Assembly: GCA_036365455.1 (NCBI GenBank) | Contig: JAWQUS010000030.1 | Span: 5,580,001 to 5,644,000 of the forward strand | Source of the DNA: Macrosoma leucophasiata | Taxonomy: Eukaryota; Arthropoda; Insecta; Lepidoptera; Hedylidae | Length of the DNA stretch: 64,000 nucleotides | Direction: 5' to 3' | Shown: positions 22,301 to 32,100 of the stretch, one piece after another | Position numbering within the stretch: the first letter of the stretch is position 1 | Layout: the number at the start of each line of letters is the position of its first letter | Notes under the pieces: generated by a model | Told to the model about the DNA's origin: nothing | Databases searched by the model: none | Seen by the model: the letters and a program-made list of their open reading frames with translations, nothing else | Program-made: the position numbers and the translations under genes

Positions 22301-25300
22301 AAACAGGAGCACGATAGTGCTGAACACTACCATTTGGCTAAAGATAGATAAGGCGTCTGTTTTAAAAATTAAAATAGAAATATTACTTCTGATAAACCTG
22401 GGTGCCGAGATCCCGCTGCAGTAGTTTCAGTGTGGGACTGTAGCTCTCGCTGCCATCCACCAACTTGCAGATTTCACCCATCATCAGGTTCACAAACTGT
22501 TCAACCTACAATTTTAAAAATTTAATTTATAAATTACAAATACAATCATGTATAAAATATCAATAGATTGCCACGGGTAAAGCTGTAACAGCAGTACGTA
22601 GCAGTAAGACTAACCTCCAACACCTTGAGGTAGGGGTAGAGCGTGATGGCGGAGTGGGAAGCGTTGCTGCGCGACTTGAGCGTGCCGAGGTTGCGGCAGA
22701 AGGCCTCGCGCATCACGCCGCGCCACTCCTCCTCCGTCTCCGACAGTTTCTGCCTCTGGAATCACAAAGATTAACATTAAAAATCTTTTTTTTTTATGTG
22801 TAATATCTATTGGCACGGGTATAAACCGGATTGTTGGCGTGGCGACACTATATATTTATATATAGTCTATGTGTGAGTGTATGGTGTGTTTTTTTTCAGA
22901 TGCGTTTATTACTTGTACGACCATGATGTTTCACATCTACCAGGCGTCACGTGACGGCTCATTTTTTATGTACGAAGATGGCAAACAAGGGAGAGCCTTA
23001 ACAACAAAAAGTAGTATACTCACATATACTTTAACTGACTCCGATTCGTTATCCTTCACAGCAATATTTTGCACTTCAATCTCTCCGTTGATCTCCCACT
23101 CCAACTGCTCTCTGCCCTTAGCTTTCAACTCCTCCAATGTAAGAAGGCCTTCCGCCGGTGATGTTAACAGACCTTGTCTATTGTGTCTCATGTCCAATTT
23201 AAGTTTGTCAAGTAAAGGGCAGTTGTAATCGAGGTCTGGAGGTGTGTACTGTGGTTCAAACTGTGGTGCCAGTCGGCGAACCGCTTTAAGAACTACTTCT
23301 TGTTGGTCATATTGAAATGTTGTCTTGTCCAGTAAGTCATTTAGTGTCATATCCTAAAACAAAAACCCATATGGCTGTATATAGAGTACGCAGCAAGATT
23401 TCGGCTCTGTAGAGCGTTATCTCTATCGCACACAACCTATGTGACGTTTGTCGACCATTTTGAACAAGTTTTGACCAATACCGTACTAACGTAGGCAGTG
23501 TGCAGTAGAGATAACGCTCTACGAACTCGAAACTAGCCGATTGTCTCTTTCCTAAGCTGAATGTGCATATTTCTAGGCTGAAATCAACTGTAAATGTAAA
23601 TATTATTCGTTTCAATGTTCAAATAAATATTATGCGAGCCTTTATGTTTGAATTAAAGCTGTTAAAAGATTAACAGTATAATAGGTAATAGTTGATATAC
23701 ATACTTTGCTCCTTAGCTCCCTGTAGTAGATATTTAATAAAGGCTCCTTGTCTGTCGCGGTACTCCTCTCTATACATTCGAACACGGCGGCGTATGACTG
23801 CGCGTCCGGCTCTACACCGTCCGTTGCCATGAATGATAGCAATTCCTTTACATTTTGAATCTGACCCTGCAAACATAATAATTTAATATTTAATAAAGGA
23901 TATTTTTTCGCAAATTGCACATCAGTGCAATGAAAAGAAAAGGTATCAGGATTTATGTTATTGCAACCTTAGTAATTTGATGCTGAAAAGGCATTCTGTA
24001 CAATACAGATATCGCGCCCTTTTATGAACTTTCTATTATTTATGTGTTTTATTTATATATCTAATGCTTTATGGTAACTTACCAAAGACGCATACCCATG
24101 GAGCAGTGTGTTGTATACTTTGACGTCAGTGATTTTAAGCTGATCATTCGTCCTCATACTCCTCTGACTATAATACTGTAGCACTAATTTACCCTGAAAA
24201 ATTTGAGAAATTTATTGAATATGAGATATAATTATTTTTGTTCTTATCGAAATTTACGTACACTCTTGCAAATGCCTCGGAGCTAGAGGAAGCTTACGTT
24301 CACGTGGTTCCTAATAATTAGTGATTTTTTCCCTCATAATTAAAATAGGCTTTCCTGTAATCTATAGGTAATAAAGCTACAAAACTATTTTTGTTTTTTA
24401 GGCTCAGTAAGTAACTTTGGAGATAGAAGGTGGAGGGGGAGGATCTGCCTCACGATATATCACACAAAATAGTTTGAAAAACGTACTTTTAAATTCCCCA
24501 AAAGTGGATTCTTTGTTTGTTATTTACCTACTTAGTTTTTAAACATGTTCATGTTTGAGTTACTGATCTATATCATAGTGAACACGTGACATGTCCGCTC
24601 GGTCGCAGAGCTCGCGAGAGATTTAACTCCTCATAAAACTTCCATACTGCCTATAACTCAAATCTTATAAAGAAGTTAACTTTTTAAAAAATATTTTAAT
24701 GGAAGTGGCAAACAAGCATGCAGTTCACATTAATGTTAAGTGATGACTGCAGCCTATAGACACCAACATGAAGACCAAAGTCGAAATGCAAATGCGTTAC
24801 CACACCTGAGGCCTATGGTGTTATGCTTCTGAGTCGGAAATTACAGAGCCAAAAATTGATGCATTGACTTTTTATTTTCTGTAATTCTGGCTATTTTACG
24901 TCTTGTTATTTATTACTAGTATCAAGTCTCTTTAAAATTAGAGCTACGCGTGGCCGATATCGTCCAAGAACAATATGAAATAAATTGTCATAGTTTACTG
25001 CAGCTCAAGAGGTTAAAATGTAAACCGTTAATGGTGTATATGAAATTACGTATTAGCACATAAACCATTGTAGAAATGATAAGCGTTTCTTTATGCAAGA
25101 TAGTTTAATCATGTCTAGCTAAGCTTATCGAGGTAGATAACAAGATTAATGCGAGAATATAGGCCAACAGATAGAATACCATTTCATTTGCAAGTGATTA
25201 CCTCAAATTGCGATTTTATTTTTACTCATTCCCAACAATAGGTTGAGATTGAAGCCAAGTCTTGCAAACTCCAATTAACAAATAAACACACTGCTCTTTT

Positions 25301-28250
25301 GTATTTTTATAAGTTTTGAACACATTGCCAATGTTTACTACTTATTTATATTATTCATAACTGTGCACAGTGGCACTGAATACTACACTTGCGAGCTTTA
25401 AACTGGGGTAACAATATAAATAAAACAATGATCACATCATTGAACAACCCCTGTTTGTGTGATTCCAGTTTAAAGTTTTCAAGTGTAGAATTTGCCCCCA
25501 ACAGCTTTGTGCGTTCTTTATATATTACACTATGTAATAATAAAAAAAAATTGTAATTCAGCCTTACTATGATCTCTTCTTATTACTATCGTATTGTATA
25601 CTACTGGCTTATCATTATTGGTAGTTAATTTAAAGGTAAAAATTGACTACAATCACAATGTTGATAGGATCCTGTTTTGTGTAGTTTAATTATTTACATA
25701 CTAACTGCATGCAATCTTTTCTAACTAAAAGATAGACATTTTTATCACATTGAGTCCTTTAGACCGATGATTTGAAAAATAGGTTACAAGTTAATACCTA
25801 AATCTGTTCTCTCAAAATGTTATTTTATTGTGCAAGTGTATATTATATCTACAAGTGATGTTATCATTATAAAGCAGGTACTATATGATACGTAGGCAGT
25901 GTGCAACAGAGATATAGCTCTACAAAGAAAACTAGTCGATTGTCTCTTTCTTAAGCTCAATGTGCAATATTTCTAGGCAAGTACTGTAAGTAGATGATGC
26001 TTTCTGACCAACCTCGGGCATCATGTCGAGCGAGCACAGCAGCGCGAGGTGCGCGGCCAGCAGGCGGTGCAGCGCCTGTTGCTTGCCGCGCCGCTCCAGC
26101 TCGCGCAGGTCCTGCTTCATGTTGATCTCCTGCGCCATGCGACGCTTCTCCCGCATCTTCTTCTTCTTCTGTTTTATCGCTTGTTGTCTGGTCAAGAGAG
26201 AAAATTAAAAAGAATCATTCTGGCAAAACAACCTTTTTTTGAAGAGCTAGTCGGTCCAGCGGTTTAAGACAAATGTTCATCCATATATCGCCGGTTAAAA
26301 ACCAGATGAACATATCTACAATTTTGTCAATGTTCTCTGGTTCTCTGGTGTAATCTGGTTTTTAACCGGCGATATTGTCTCTTTACTGTACTCGTGAAGT
26401 GAACAAAAATTAACACAGAACAAACACATCAATAGTTAGTTAAACCACAGTGTAAGAAAAATGCCATCTTCACCCACACAAATGCATATTTATTAGGGTT
26501 GTCACATTTTTGGTTTTTGTTTACATTGGTTGTAACATGTCAGCTGATATTGCACAATTATCCTGTCATTACATGTACAATGGATAAGTGTGGGTAAGTT
26601 ATAGATTTTTTAGACTATGGTTAAAATATAATAGATTCAATATCTAATAACTTACGCCTTCTTCACTTTCAAACTCTTAATGTGAGATGGCTCAATGGCT
26701 TCAAAGTCTACATCTTGCATATCAGTTATCTCACCCTGGAGGGCCGGGTCATCACATATGTCTTCAATGGCTGGATGTGCCAAACCTTGAAGTCTATAGA
26801 TCAATAAGAATTAAATTAAAAATAAAAACAATTCACTATAAGAAATTACACTTTCTATTTTTAATTTTGTGTTGCATTTTATTATTATATTAATATTTTG
26901 AATCTCGTCCGTGTATGTGTGATAAAACAGATGTAGGGATAGTTTTTTGGAAAGTTTGGAACTTGGGAAAAAAAACATACTTCTCAAAAATTACAACACT
27001 GGTGGTTTTATTACTAACTTTTTTAGTCATTCTACAACAAGATTTAGCCTCAGGGGTGGCAATACATCTGCATTCTAGTGTAGATGTCTATAGGCTGTAG
27101 TGGCCAAACCTGTAATGGTACATTTAAGTTCGATAAATAAATTTAAAAAAAATATCTATGTGAACTGCATGCTTATTTTACACCTTCATAAAATACGAAA
27201 AAAAAAAGAAAGCACAAATACTTACTGCAAATTTGATATATGTGACATAAACTCTTGATCATAAGTATCCAATGGATTGTCTATGAATAATTCTCTAAAC
27301 ACAGCATGAGGACTTTTTGGTAAACTATCTGATTTAGCAGTGGCCCCTGATACAGTTGTGTTCGAAGATTTAAGATTAAATTCCTGATTTAATCCTTCAT
27401 TTATGGCATATCTAAGATCTTGCAATCTTTGGTCGTAGAGAGTTGCTTTTCTAAAATTATAATAGCTTTCTTTGACCATGTCTATATGTTGTTTTGTTTT
27501 AAACGTATCTTCTATATTAGTTATTTTGTGGTGAGTGAATATTAGAGCACATTTATCATCTTCCAGTTTCACATCATTTGTTAGAGGCATAGATTTTTTC
27601 AAAATCTTCTCTTTAACTCTCTGTAGTAATTCAGGGTCAACATCTTTGATACTCAACTTGCTTGTCGCATTAGTGGTCAGTTGATGTAATTGTCCAAGAG
27701 AAAATGGACTGGATGCTAATTTAGACAGATGGGCAGCTCGCAGTTTACTTATTGACACTTTAGTTTCTGTCATACTACTTTCGTTCACTGTAAAAAAAAT
27801 ATAATCAATTTACGACAATTTTCTCTTAAAGCTATTTAAATCTTTTAATGTGTAGAATAATGCAAACCTTCAAGGAGTTCACCATATTTTTTATAATTTT
27901 TGTGTTTACTTTTTTTCTTCAATGATCTCATAGCACTAGCTGTTCTCGTAGACTGATGCCTTACAAGAAATTTATCTGGAATGTAAACGAAAAGTTATGC
28001 AACAAGCTACCTAAATAGGTTATGTTTATGTTACAGTAAACTTGTGATATACGCTTTATTTAGAGCTTATGATTTTTAGCTTTGAACAAATTCAATGCAT
28101 ACCGATATTTGTCGACTCTTGTAGAATTTTCCGGCAGAAAGAACATTTTATTTCCGTTGACGGTATACTTCGGAATGTTTTATTTACTGGGAGCGATATA
28201 CCATGGAGACCACCTGGGTACACATTTCTGGCTGTTATAATTCTATGCAT
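10364..28250 (-). CDS. POLRMT: Mitochondrial DNA-directed RNA polymerase (POLRMT), complete, 24 exons
   Basis: The single-subunit, T7-like polymerase that transcribes mitochondrial DNA and primes its replication. Exons in transcript order: 28250-28103, 27975-27868, 27787-27226, 26793-26656, 26187-26013, 24193-24083, 23866-23705, 23353-23024, 22755-22615, 22505-22387, 22017-21843, 20901-20783, 20519-20304, 19972-19823, 18864-18673, 18181-17972, 16793-16639, 16348-16197, 15263-15104, 14835-14706, 12649-12485, 12042-11871, 11155-11064, 10490-10364. All junctions are GT/AG and in phase; the total is 4209 nt (1402 residues). Start ATG 28250-28248 has an in-frame TGA just upstream. Palm motif A ([18 protein letters not shown]) is near residue 1078, the fingers helix ([15 protein letters not shown]) near 1147, motif C (VHDCFWTH) near 1311, and the C-terminus is VYFFS. 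A PPR-like part is coded by exons 6-7. Four introns contain copies of exon ends; a LINE sits in intron 20. Confidence 0.95.
11206..11272 (+). repeat. tRNA-like repeat, family 1, degraded
   Basis: It shares GCGGCTGGACTGGTTATCCT and GCAGGTTCGATTCC with the other family-1 copies but has lost the acceptor arm. Confidence 0.55.
11582..11852 (+). mobile_element. SINE-like element, copy of the 833 family
   Basis: It starts ACTGGTGGTAGAGTTCCAAG, has a small deletion in the head, and ends 'cttccatacataaaaaaat'. It sits in POLRMT intron 22, antisense to the gene. Confidence 0.7.
11871..12042 (-). CDS. POLRMT: POLRMT exon 22, catalytic motif C
   Basis: It codes [20 protein letters not shown] and then [20 protein letters not shown], followed by [17 protein letters not shown]. 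The Asp of VHDC should be the second catalytic Asp. The SINE-like element at 11582-11852 lies just downstream in the intron. Confidence 0.93.
12117..12188 (-). repeat. tRNA-like repeat, family 1
   Basis: 72 bp on the minus strand: ACTTCGGTAGCTTAGTGGTA at the start, GCAGGTTTGATTCCTGC T arm, and CTGAAGT at the end. Acceptor, D and T arms pair; the anticodon stem does not pair fully. Flanked by 'gaaaaatttg' as in the other copies. Confidence 0.65.
12390..12435 (-). repeat. Decayed copy of part of POLRMT exon 21 in the next intron
   Basis: The minus strand reads [11 protein letters not shown] here, matching [11 protein letters not shown] of exon 21 with about four base changes over 30 bp. It lies about 160 bp downstream of the exon match and keeps an open frame. 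Confidence 0.6.
12485..12649 (-). CDS. POLRMT: POLRMT exon 21, [17 protein letters not shown]
   Basis: The conserved start ([20 protein letters not shown]) is followed by an Ala/Ser-rich linker ending APLDQTQ. I chose the donor CA|GTCAGT because it gives phase 2 and joins exon 22 as Gln; exon 15 uses the same donor hexamer. The Ala/Ser linker is unlike the human one and lies in GC-rich sequence, so the exact 3' end is less certain than the rest. Confidence 0.75.
12700..14200 (+). pseudogene. Truncated, frameshifted R1-clade-like LINE (reverse transcriptase)
   Basis: Two overlapping frames (about 12682-13257 and 13158-14051) code one broken reverse transcriptase. The first has [33 protein letters not shown] and [13 protein letters not shown]. 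The second starts at [19 protein letters not shown] and has [10 protein letters not shown], the catalytic YADD box, then a thumb-like region. One or more indels near 13130-13145 break the frame. No ORF1 or endonuclease remains. The style resembles the R1 clade of insect LINEs; the exact family is unsure. It lies in POLRMT intron 20, opposite to the gene, and is not expected to be active. Confidence 0.8.
15104..15263 (-). CDS. POLRMT: POLRMT exon 19, fingers helix motif B
   Basis: It codes [20 protein letters not shown] and [16 protein letters not shown]. The Lys and Tyr of [10 protein letters not shown] match the nucleotide-binding residues of T7-family polymerases. The acceptor is CACCAG before GTGGAGCAA; the donor follows AAG-G. 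Confidence 0.92.
15501..16249 (-). repeat. 100-bp tandem array of POLRMT exon-18 end plus 5' splice site, eight copies
   Basis: 'gcggccacc' followed by '(t/a)cgctgtagac' starts at 15501, 15601, 15701, 15801, 15901, 16001, 16101 and 16201. The six units 15601-16200 look identical base for base. The 16201 copy is the true exon end; the 15501 copy has changes and has lost the donor. Seven copies carry GTGAGT. Read-through past the first donor gives VSARTLLCS and a stop. Confidence 0.93.
16197..16348 (-). CDS. POLRMT: POLRMT exon 18, catalytic palm motif A
   Basis: It codes [20 protein letters not shown] followed by [20 protein letters not shown]. The Asp of HQDG is expected to be a metal-binding catalytic residue by homology to T7-like polymerases. 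It ends DVYSEVAAL, then GTGAGT. The last 52 bp and the first 48 bp of the intron form the unit of the 100-bp array. Confidence 0.93.
17287..18060 (-). repeat. 85-bp tandem array of POLRMT exon-16 end plus 5' splice site, nine copies
   Basis: The string 'cctctca(t/a)cc' starts at 17291, 17376, 17461, 17546, 17631, 17716, 17801, 17886 and 17971, always 85 bp apart. Each unit holds about 75 bp of exon ([23 protein letters not shown]) and about 10 bp of intron with a donor: GTGAGT in most copies, GTTAGT in one, GTAACG in the lowest. Units near 17376-17545 differ at a few bases; those nearer the exon are almost identical. Confidence 0.92.
17972..18181 (-). CDS. POLRMT: POLRMT exon 16, MDFRGR motif
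   Basis: It codes [20 protein letters not shown] early and [19 protein letters not shown] at the end, a very conserved stretch of this family. The donor GTGAGT directly follows; the exon-17 base A completes the Arg codon. The end of this exon is repeated downstream in the 85-bp array and once upstream. Confidence 0.9.
18498..18635 (-). repeat. Extra partial copy of POLRMT exon 16 in the upstream intron
   Basis: It matches exon 16 from [13 protein letters not shown] to TVDER and its donor (here GTGAGC), with a few changes (for example TGTRKR for TGARKR). It lacks the MDFRGR half and has no clear acceptor. The reading frame from exon 15 runs into it without a stop. Confidence 0.85.
19432..19610 (+). 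mobile_element. SINE-like element, degraded copy
   Basis: Head and middle of the 833 family are recognisable ('tcgcgggcgtaggcacc', 'taatttccggatcagaggcat') with many changes. Confidence 0.55.
19630..19696. repeat. Perfect-arm hairpin
   Basis: AGTGCCTAGTGCGAGATTT and its exact reverse complement flank a 27-bp loop that itself contains CGATCGCGATCG. It lies in POLRMT intron 14. A separate AT-rich palindrome is at about 19230-19285. Confidence 0.8.
20036..20385 (-). repeat. Tandem array of POLRMT exon-13 end plus 5' splice site, four copies
   Basis: The segment 'cctgacgagcggcgcggcgg' (plus strand) starts at 20036, 20139, 20221 and 20303, giving spacings of 103, 82 and 82 bp. Each copy ends in a donor (GTGGGC, GTGGGC, GTGCGC, GTGCAT in transcript order). 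The 20303 copy is the normal exon end. The three steps sum to 267 bp, a multiple of three. Confidence 0.9.
20304..20519 (-). CDS. POLRMT: POLRMT exon 13, GC-rich, with duplicated 3' end
   Basis: It codes [20 protein letters not shown] at the start, then an Ala/Pro-rich stretch and [13 protein letters not shown] at the end. The next exon continues [14 protein letters not shown] in phase. The last 80 or so bases with the donor are repeated three more times at 20036-20303. Confidence 0.85.
23385..23572. mobile_element. TIR element with AGAGCGTTATCT motif
   Basis: Same family as 6825-7457. It contains both 'ctgtagagcgttatct' and 'agataacgctctacga', and lies in the intron just upstream of POLRMT exon 8. 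Confidence 0.65.
23705..24193 (-). CDS. POLRMT: POLRMT exons 6-7: PPR-like helices
   Basis: Exon 6 (24193-24083) ends [14 protein letters not shown], and exon 7 (23866-23705) codes [20 protein letters not shown] followed by [10 protein letters not shown]. This helix-turn-helix spacing with 'N-LL-GYA' and 'DGVEPD' is the signature of the pentatricopeptide part found N-terminal to the polymerase core in animal POLRMT. Confidence 0.85.
24688..24853 (-). mobile_element. SINE-like element, 3' half
   Basis: Matches the tail half of the 833 family ('ggaagtggcaaacaagcatg' to 'ggaaattacagagcc'). It lies in POLRMT intron 5. Confidence 0.7.
26275..26378. repeat. Short inverted-repeat element
   Basis: ATATCGCCGGTTAAAAACCAGA and its reverse complement flank about 55 bp, in POLRMT intron 4. 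Probably a small MITE. Confidence 0.75.
27038..27193 (+). mobile_element. SINE-like element, tail fragment
   Basis: Tail part of the 833 family ('ttagcctcaggggtggcaa' to the A-run), interrupted near 27110-27150. In POLRMT intron 3. Confidence 0.6.
28103..28250 (-). CDS. POLRMT: POLRMT exon 1: start codon and mitochondrial targeting region
   Basis: It begins [20 protein letters not shown], a basic, hydroxyl-rich stretch lacking acidic residues, as expected of a mitochondrial import signal. A CSFC pair follows near residue 40. An in-frame TGA lies 15-20 bases upstream of the ATG, which supports this start. Confidence 0.8.
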
Positions 28251-28517
28251 GTTTTCTTCTATTTCACATCACAAAATGCAATTAAAAACACATGCCGATT
28301 TTTAGCAAAACCACGTGAAAGTGAAAGAAAGAATCAAAAAAGCACAGAAAAGAAAATACAACAATAGATTAAATCTTACGCAAGTTTGATACTTGGGTGC
28401 GTTCCACAGAACGACCGCAACGATTGTAACGCCCTCTGTATCGTTCCACAAAAGACCCATGGTCGTCCATAAAGCAATGCAATAAATGTGAAGGAAAGAT
28501 TTGACAAATCGGGCAGG

Positions 28518-28591
28518 ACTTCAGTAGCTCAATTGGAAGAGCGGCTGGATTAGATTCCCAGTAGGCCGCGAGTTCGAGTATCGCCTGAAGT
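28518..28591 (+). repeat. tRNA-like element, copy 1 of direct repeat
   Basis: The arms ACTTCAG/CTGAAGT pair as an acceptor stem, GCTC/GAGC as a D stem, and GCGAG/CTTGC-type bases as a T stem around a TTCGAGT loop. An AGATT sequence sits where the anticodon loop would be, but the stem has a mismatch. Outer arms GGAAAGATTTGAC and GTCAAATTTTTCTTTCC enclose it. Confidence 0.6.
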
Positions 28592-28822
28592 CAAATTTTT
28601 CTTTCCATTTTTCTTTAAATAAAATATATTTCACAAGCATGTGTTAATGCGAAAGAATATAAAGCAATTATTAAGGGTAAAAGCGACTTCTTTACGATAT
28701 TCAATAAACTGCAAAGTCTATTATATCGGTTGCCTAACTAGCATAGTTGGCAATAGATGGCGCTGCTGCTACCATAAAGCAATGCAATAAATGTGAAGGA
28801 AAGATTTGACAAATCGGGCAGG

Positions 28823-28896
28823 ACTTCAGTAGCTCAATTGGAAGAGCGGCTGGACTAGATTCCCAGTAGGCCGCGAGTTCGAGTCTTGCCTGAAGT
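28823..28896 (+). repeat. tRNA-like element, copy 2 of direct repeat
   Basis: Nearly identical to 28518-28591, 305 bp further on. The shared sequence extends from about 47 bp before to about 40 bp after the tRNA-like part, so the whole segment was duplicated. Confidence 0.6.
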
Positions 28897-29160
28897 CAAA
28901 ATTTTCTTTCCATTTTTCTTTAAATAAAATATATCTGTGAGTATGACAGCTACACGTCAAGCAAATGTCATTCTTATGTTATTTGTGTGATTTGTCAGAA
29001 GAAAATAAAAAAACACTTTTGTGTTTGAATGTCAAGTACTATAGCAATAAAATGTATTTAATTAATAGAATCGCCACTATTCTTATATGACCAGTATTTC
29101 ATTGAATATATTACTTACAATAAATCATCTACCTAAGTTTGTAATACACGATAAGAAAAT

Positions 29161-32100
29161 ATGGAAGAGAAAAGTTTTGTGTGTAAGTGCCATTTCAATT
29201 TAATTGTGTTATTTGTATAATATTCATTCTTATAAGGTTATAACATCAAGTGCTTATTATTCAGGGACATCAGAACTTACAGAGAGAATGTTACAGTTGC
29301 GTTTTGAGAAGGACTGGCTGTTTAAAACGAAAAAACAACCATGGGGGTGAGTTAGTTTCATCTACATTTAATGTTTTACTGTTGATGGTTACTGGAATAA
29401 ACATTAGGCAACAGGCCGACGGCCGCCGGCCGCGGCGCGTGGCCCGTGTTGCTCTATGGAGATAAATGATAGAACTATTGCATGATTTATAAGAATCTTG
29501 CATTCGTAGATGTTAATGCTGTAGTTATTGATCTTCCCTTCACTAAAATTTGTACCTTTAATGGTACTCTTAAAAAATAATAGGATCATCACTAACAGAA
29601 CGTATGTAAATAAAGGAGCATGGCATTTGAAAAAAAGAAGGTACAATGTGTACATAACAGTAAGTTTTGAATATTATTTTGAGAATCTAAAGAACACTAG
29701 TTTTCCAATGTTCAAAATATTTTTACCTCTCTGGAATAAGAACATTAAAGGAGATGTTCCAAAATTTATGGAGCTTTTCAAATTGTTTATTGTAACTTCA
29801 ATGAATGGTCGTAAGTATATTTAAAAATTAAGAATAATATATTATATTATAAAATATATTATATAATATATATATATATATATATAATAAATAATATAAT
29901 ATATAATAATATATTTAAAAATTAATAATACCAATTGGCGACATATTGTTGTCATATAAAAATTACATAAAATAATTATTTCCAACAAAAAAACTCAAAT
30001 TATTTTTTGAGTATTTTTTTGCATGATTCTATGTATTTCTACATATTTCTATATCAAAAGATATACCCCCTTATTCATTAACGTATTTTAACTAAAGTGT
30101 TGCTAATCTCCCCTTGTCTTTTTCTATCCTGCACATTTGACAATGCAACTGACAAAGACAAAGCATTCTATAGCTAAAACATATATAATATATGCTTTGT
30201 CATTCTATAGCTAAAACATATCTAATATATGTTTATGAATAGCCCTAATGTGGAACTTCTCCTTTAATTTTAGTTTAGAAGACTTCTACTGTTGTAAGGA
30301 AAGACTATTTTTATTCTAATGTGTTAAAAATATTTTAAATAAATACCAGGAAACATTATTTATGCACTAAGGGTAATATTTTAAGCCTTTTTTATTTTAA
30401 ACCTTGTACCTTTTATTTATTTCTTTTCCACTAATCAACATAATGGAACTTGCCAAGATTCTCTGTCAGATAAAGCAATAGATGCATCAAACTACTTATT
30501 TGTTTGCTGATGGAACTCAACTTAATCAAACCGTCAAGACACGAAAGACCACAGGCAGAGTGTGAACAATTGGAATCACTTGTCATATTTTTCTTGCGAG
30601 CTAACGCGTTAAACAAATTGTTAAAAAGTAAACATTATCTTGATAGATTTTCTCTTAGTTCAAAAATATAATACATATAATTAAATTTTAAAATAAAAAA
30701 AATTTTTTTTGATGATTTTGCATTTGTGTTTATATCTCATTAAGAAACCTTATATATTAATCTAGTTCCATTTAATTTGTTTACTAGGGAATTCTACAAA
30801 ATACTTTTGGATAATGGGTTCTCAGAAAAAATGACCATTAAACATGTGAGGAAGAAATGGTCATATGTGTATGATGTGAGTACAGTCTTGTTGCCTTTTT
30901 ACCGAATTATTTGCCAATTTTTCTATGGTATGTATGTATGTAATAGTATGTATGTAACATAAAGTGGTAGTTGTGAAAATTTGACAATTTTGTTACAGTT
31001 CTAGGTAACAATATTATTTTTTAATGTAATCAAAGTGGCAAACAATCATGCTGTTCACATTGATGTTAAGTGATGACTGCAGCCTATAAAGAGCAAGGTC
31101 AAAATGCAGATGCGTTACCACTCCTGAGGCCTAAGGTGGTATGGCTCTGTGCCGGAAATTACAGAGCCTTACATTACTACCATTTAGCGGCAAGTATAGG
31201 TATTAGGTAATGCGGTGGTGCCTACGCCCGCGAGCTCCGTCTCTGGAGCTCCACCACCAGTAAAATAAGTCTATTGTTTATGAGAAACTTGTATGCTCTA
31301 ACTGGGAATTCACGGAGTGGGAGATTCATTTCTATTGGCAAAGAAATGTTCTTTGTCAATAGAAATGTCTAACGTTCGTTAGTTTACATTTTAATGAGTA
31401 TTTCTGAATAAATATATATTAATTTCACCTGGACTCAAATATTTGTACTTATTATATCATCTTTCTTTTAATATTAAGTATGTTGCTCTGGACTGTAACA
31501 AAATTAACAAATTTTAACAACTACCACTAAATGTGTTTGCCCTACACTATGTAGTTTTTGGGGGTCATCATGACCTGGGTATTGGCCTCCCCTCTAGCAG
31601 ATACCTGGCCAGAATTTTCTTCTATGCATTGTAATAAATCATCTTTTTCAATATGTGCCACGTTAGCTCCTGGGGTGTCATAAAGTCTGTATAAGAATAT
31701 TTATGTACAATGTGTCTGCCAATTCATAAAATATTGGATCAAAATTATTGTTTTCTTTTCATTGTAGATGTACCGACAAGCTAAGAGAACTAAGAATAGG
31801 GAATGGAAATATTATAAAATATTTGATAAGCACTATGGAAAAACTAAAATATTGGATAAATATGAATCATGTGAGTAATTTATCAGAAGGAATATAAAAT
31901 GTAAGTTAAGTATACATATTTCTGCCTGATTTTTTTTTTGTTGGTTAAAATTATTGTTTTGTAACAGGGAGTGATGAATGGCGGTTAAAATTAATAATCT
32001 GTATAACAGAAGCAAAAAGTTTAAAACTGGATTTTCTCAACATGTGGAAGTGAGTTCTTAATTTGTCATTTACTTTGGTTGGCAATGTGCTATACTTCAT

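Larger units (their letters stand above)
28251..29160. promoter_or_regulatory. Head-to-head interval between POLRMT and the MADF-ZAD gene
   Basis: 910 bp separate the two start codons. A direct repeat of about 165 bp (28467-28630 and 28770-28935) fills much of it; each copy carries a tRNA-like element. I see no clear TATA box. A shared promoter is an inference from the layout. Confidence 0.45.
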
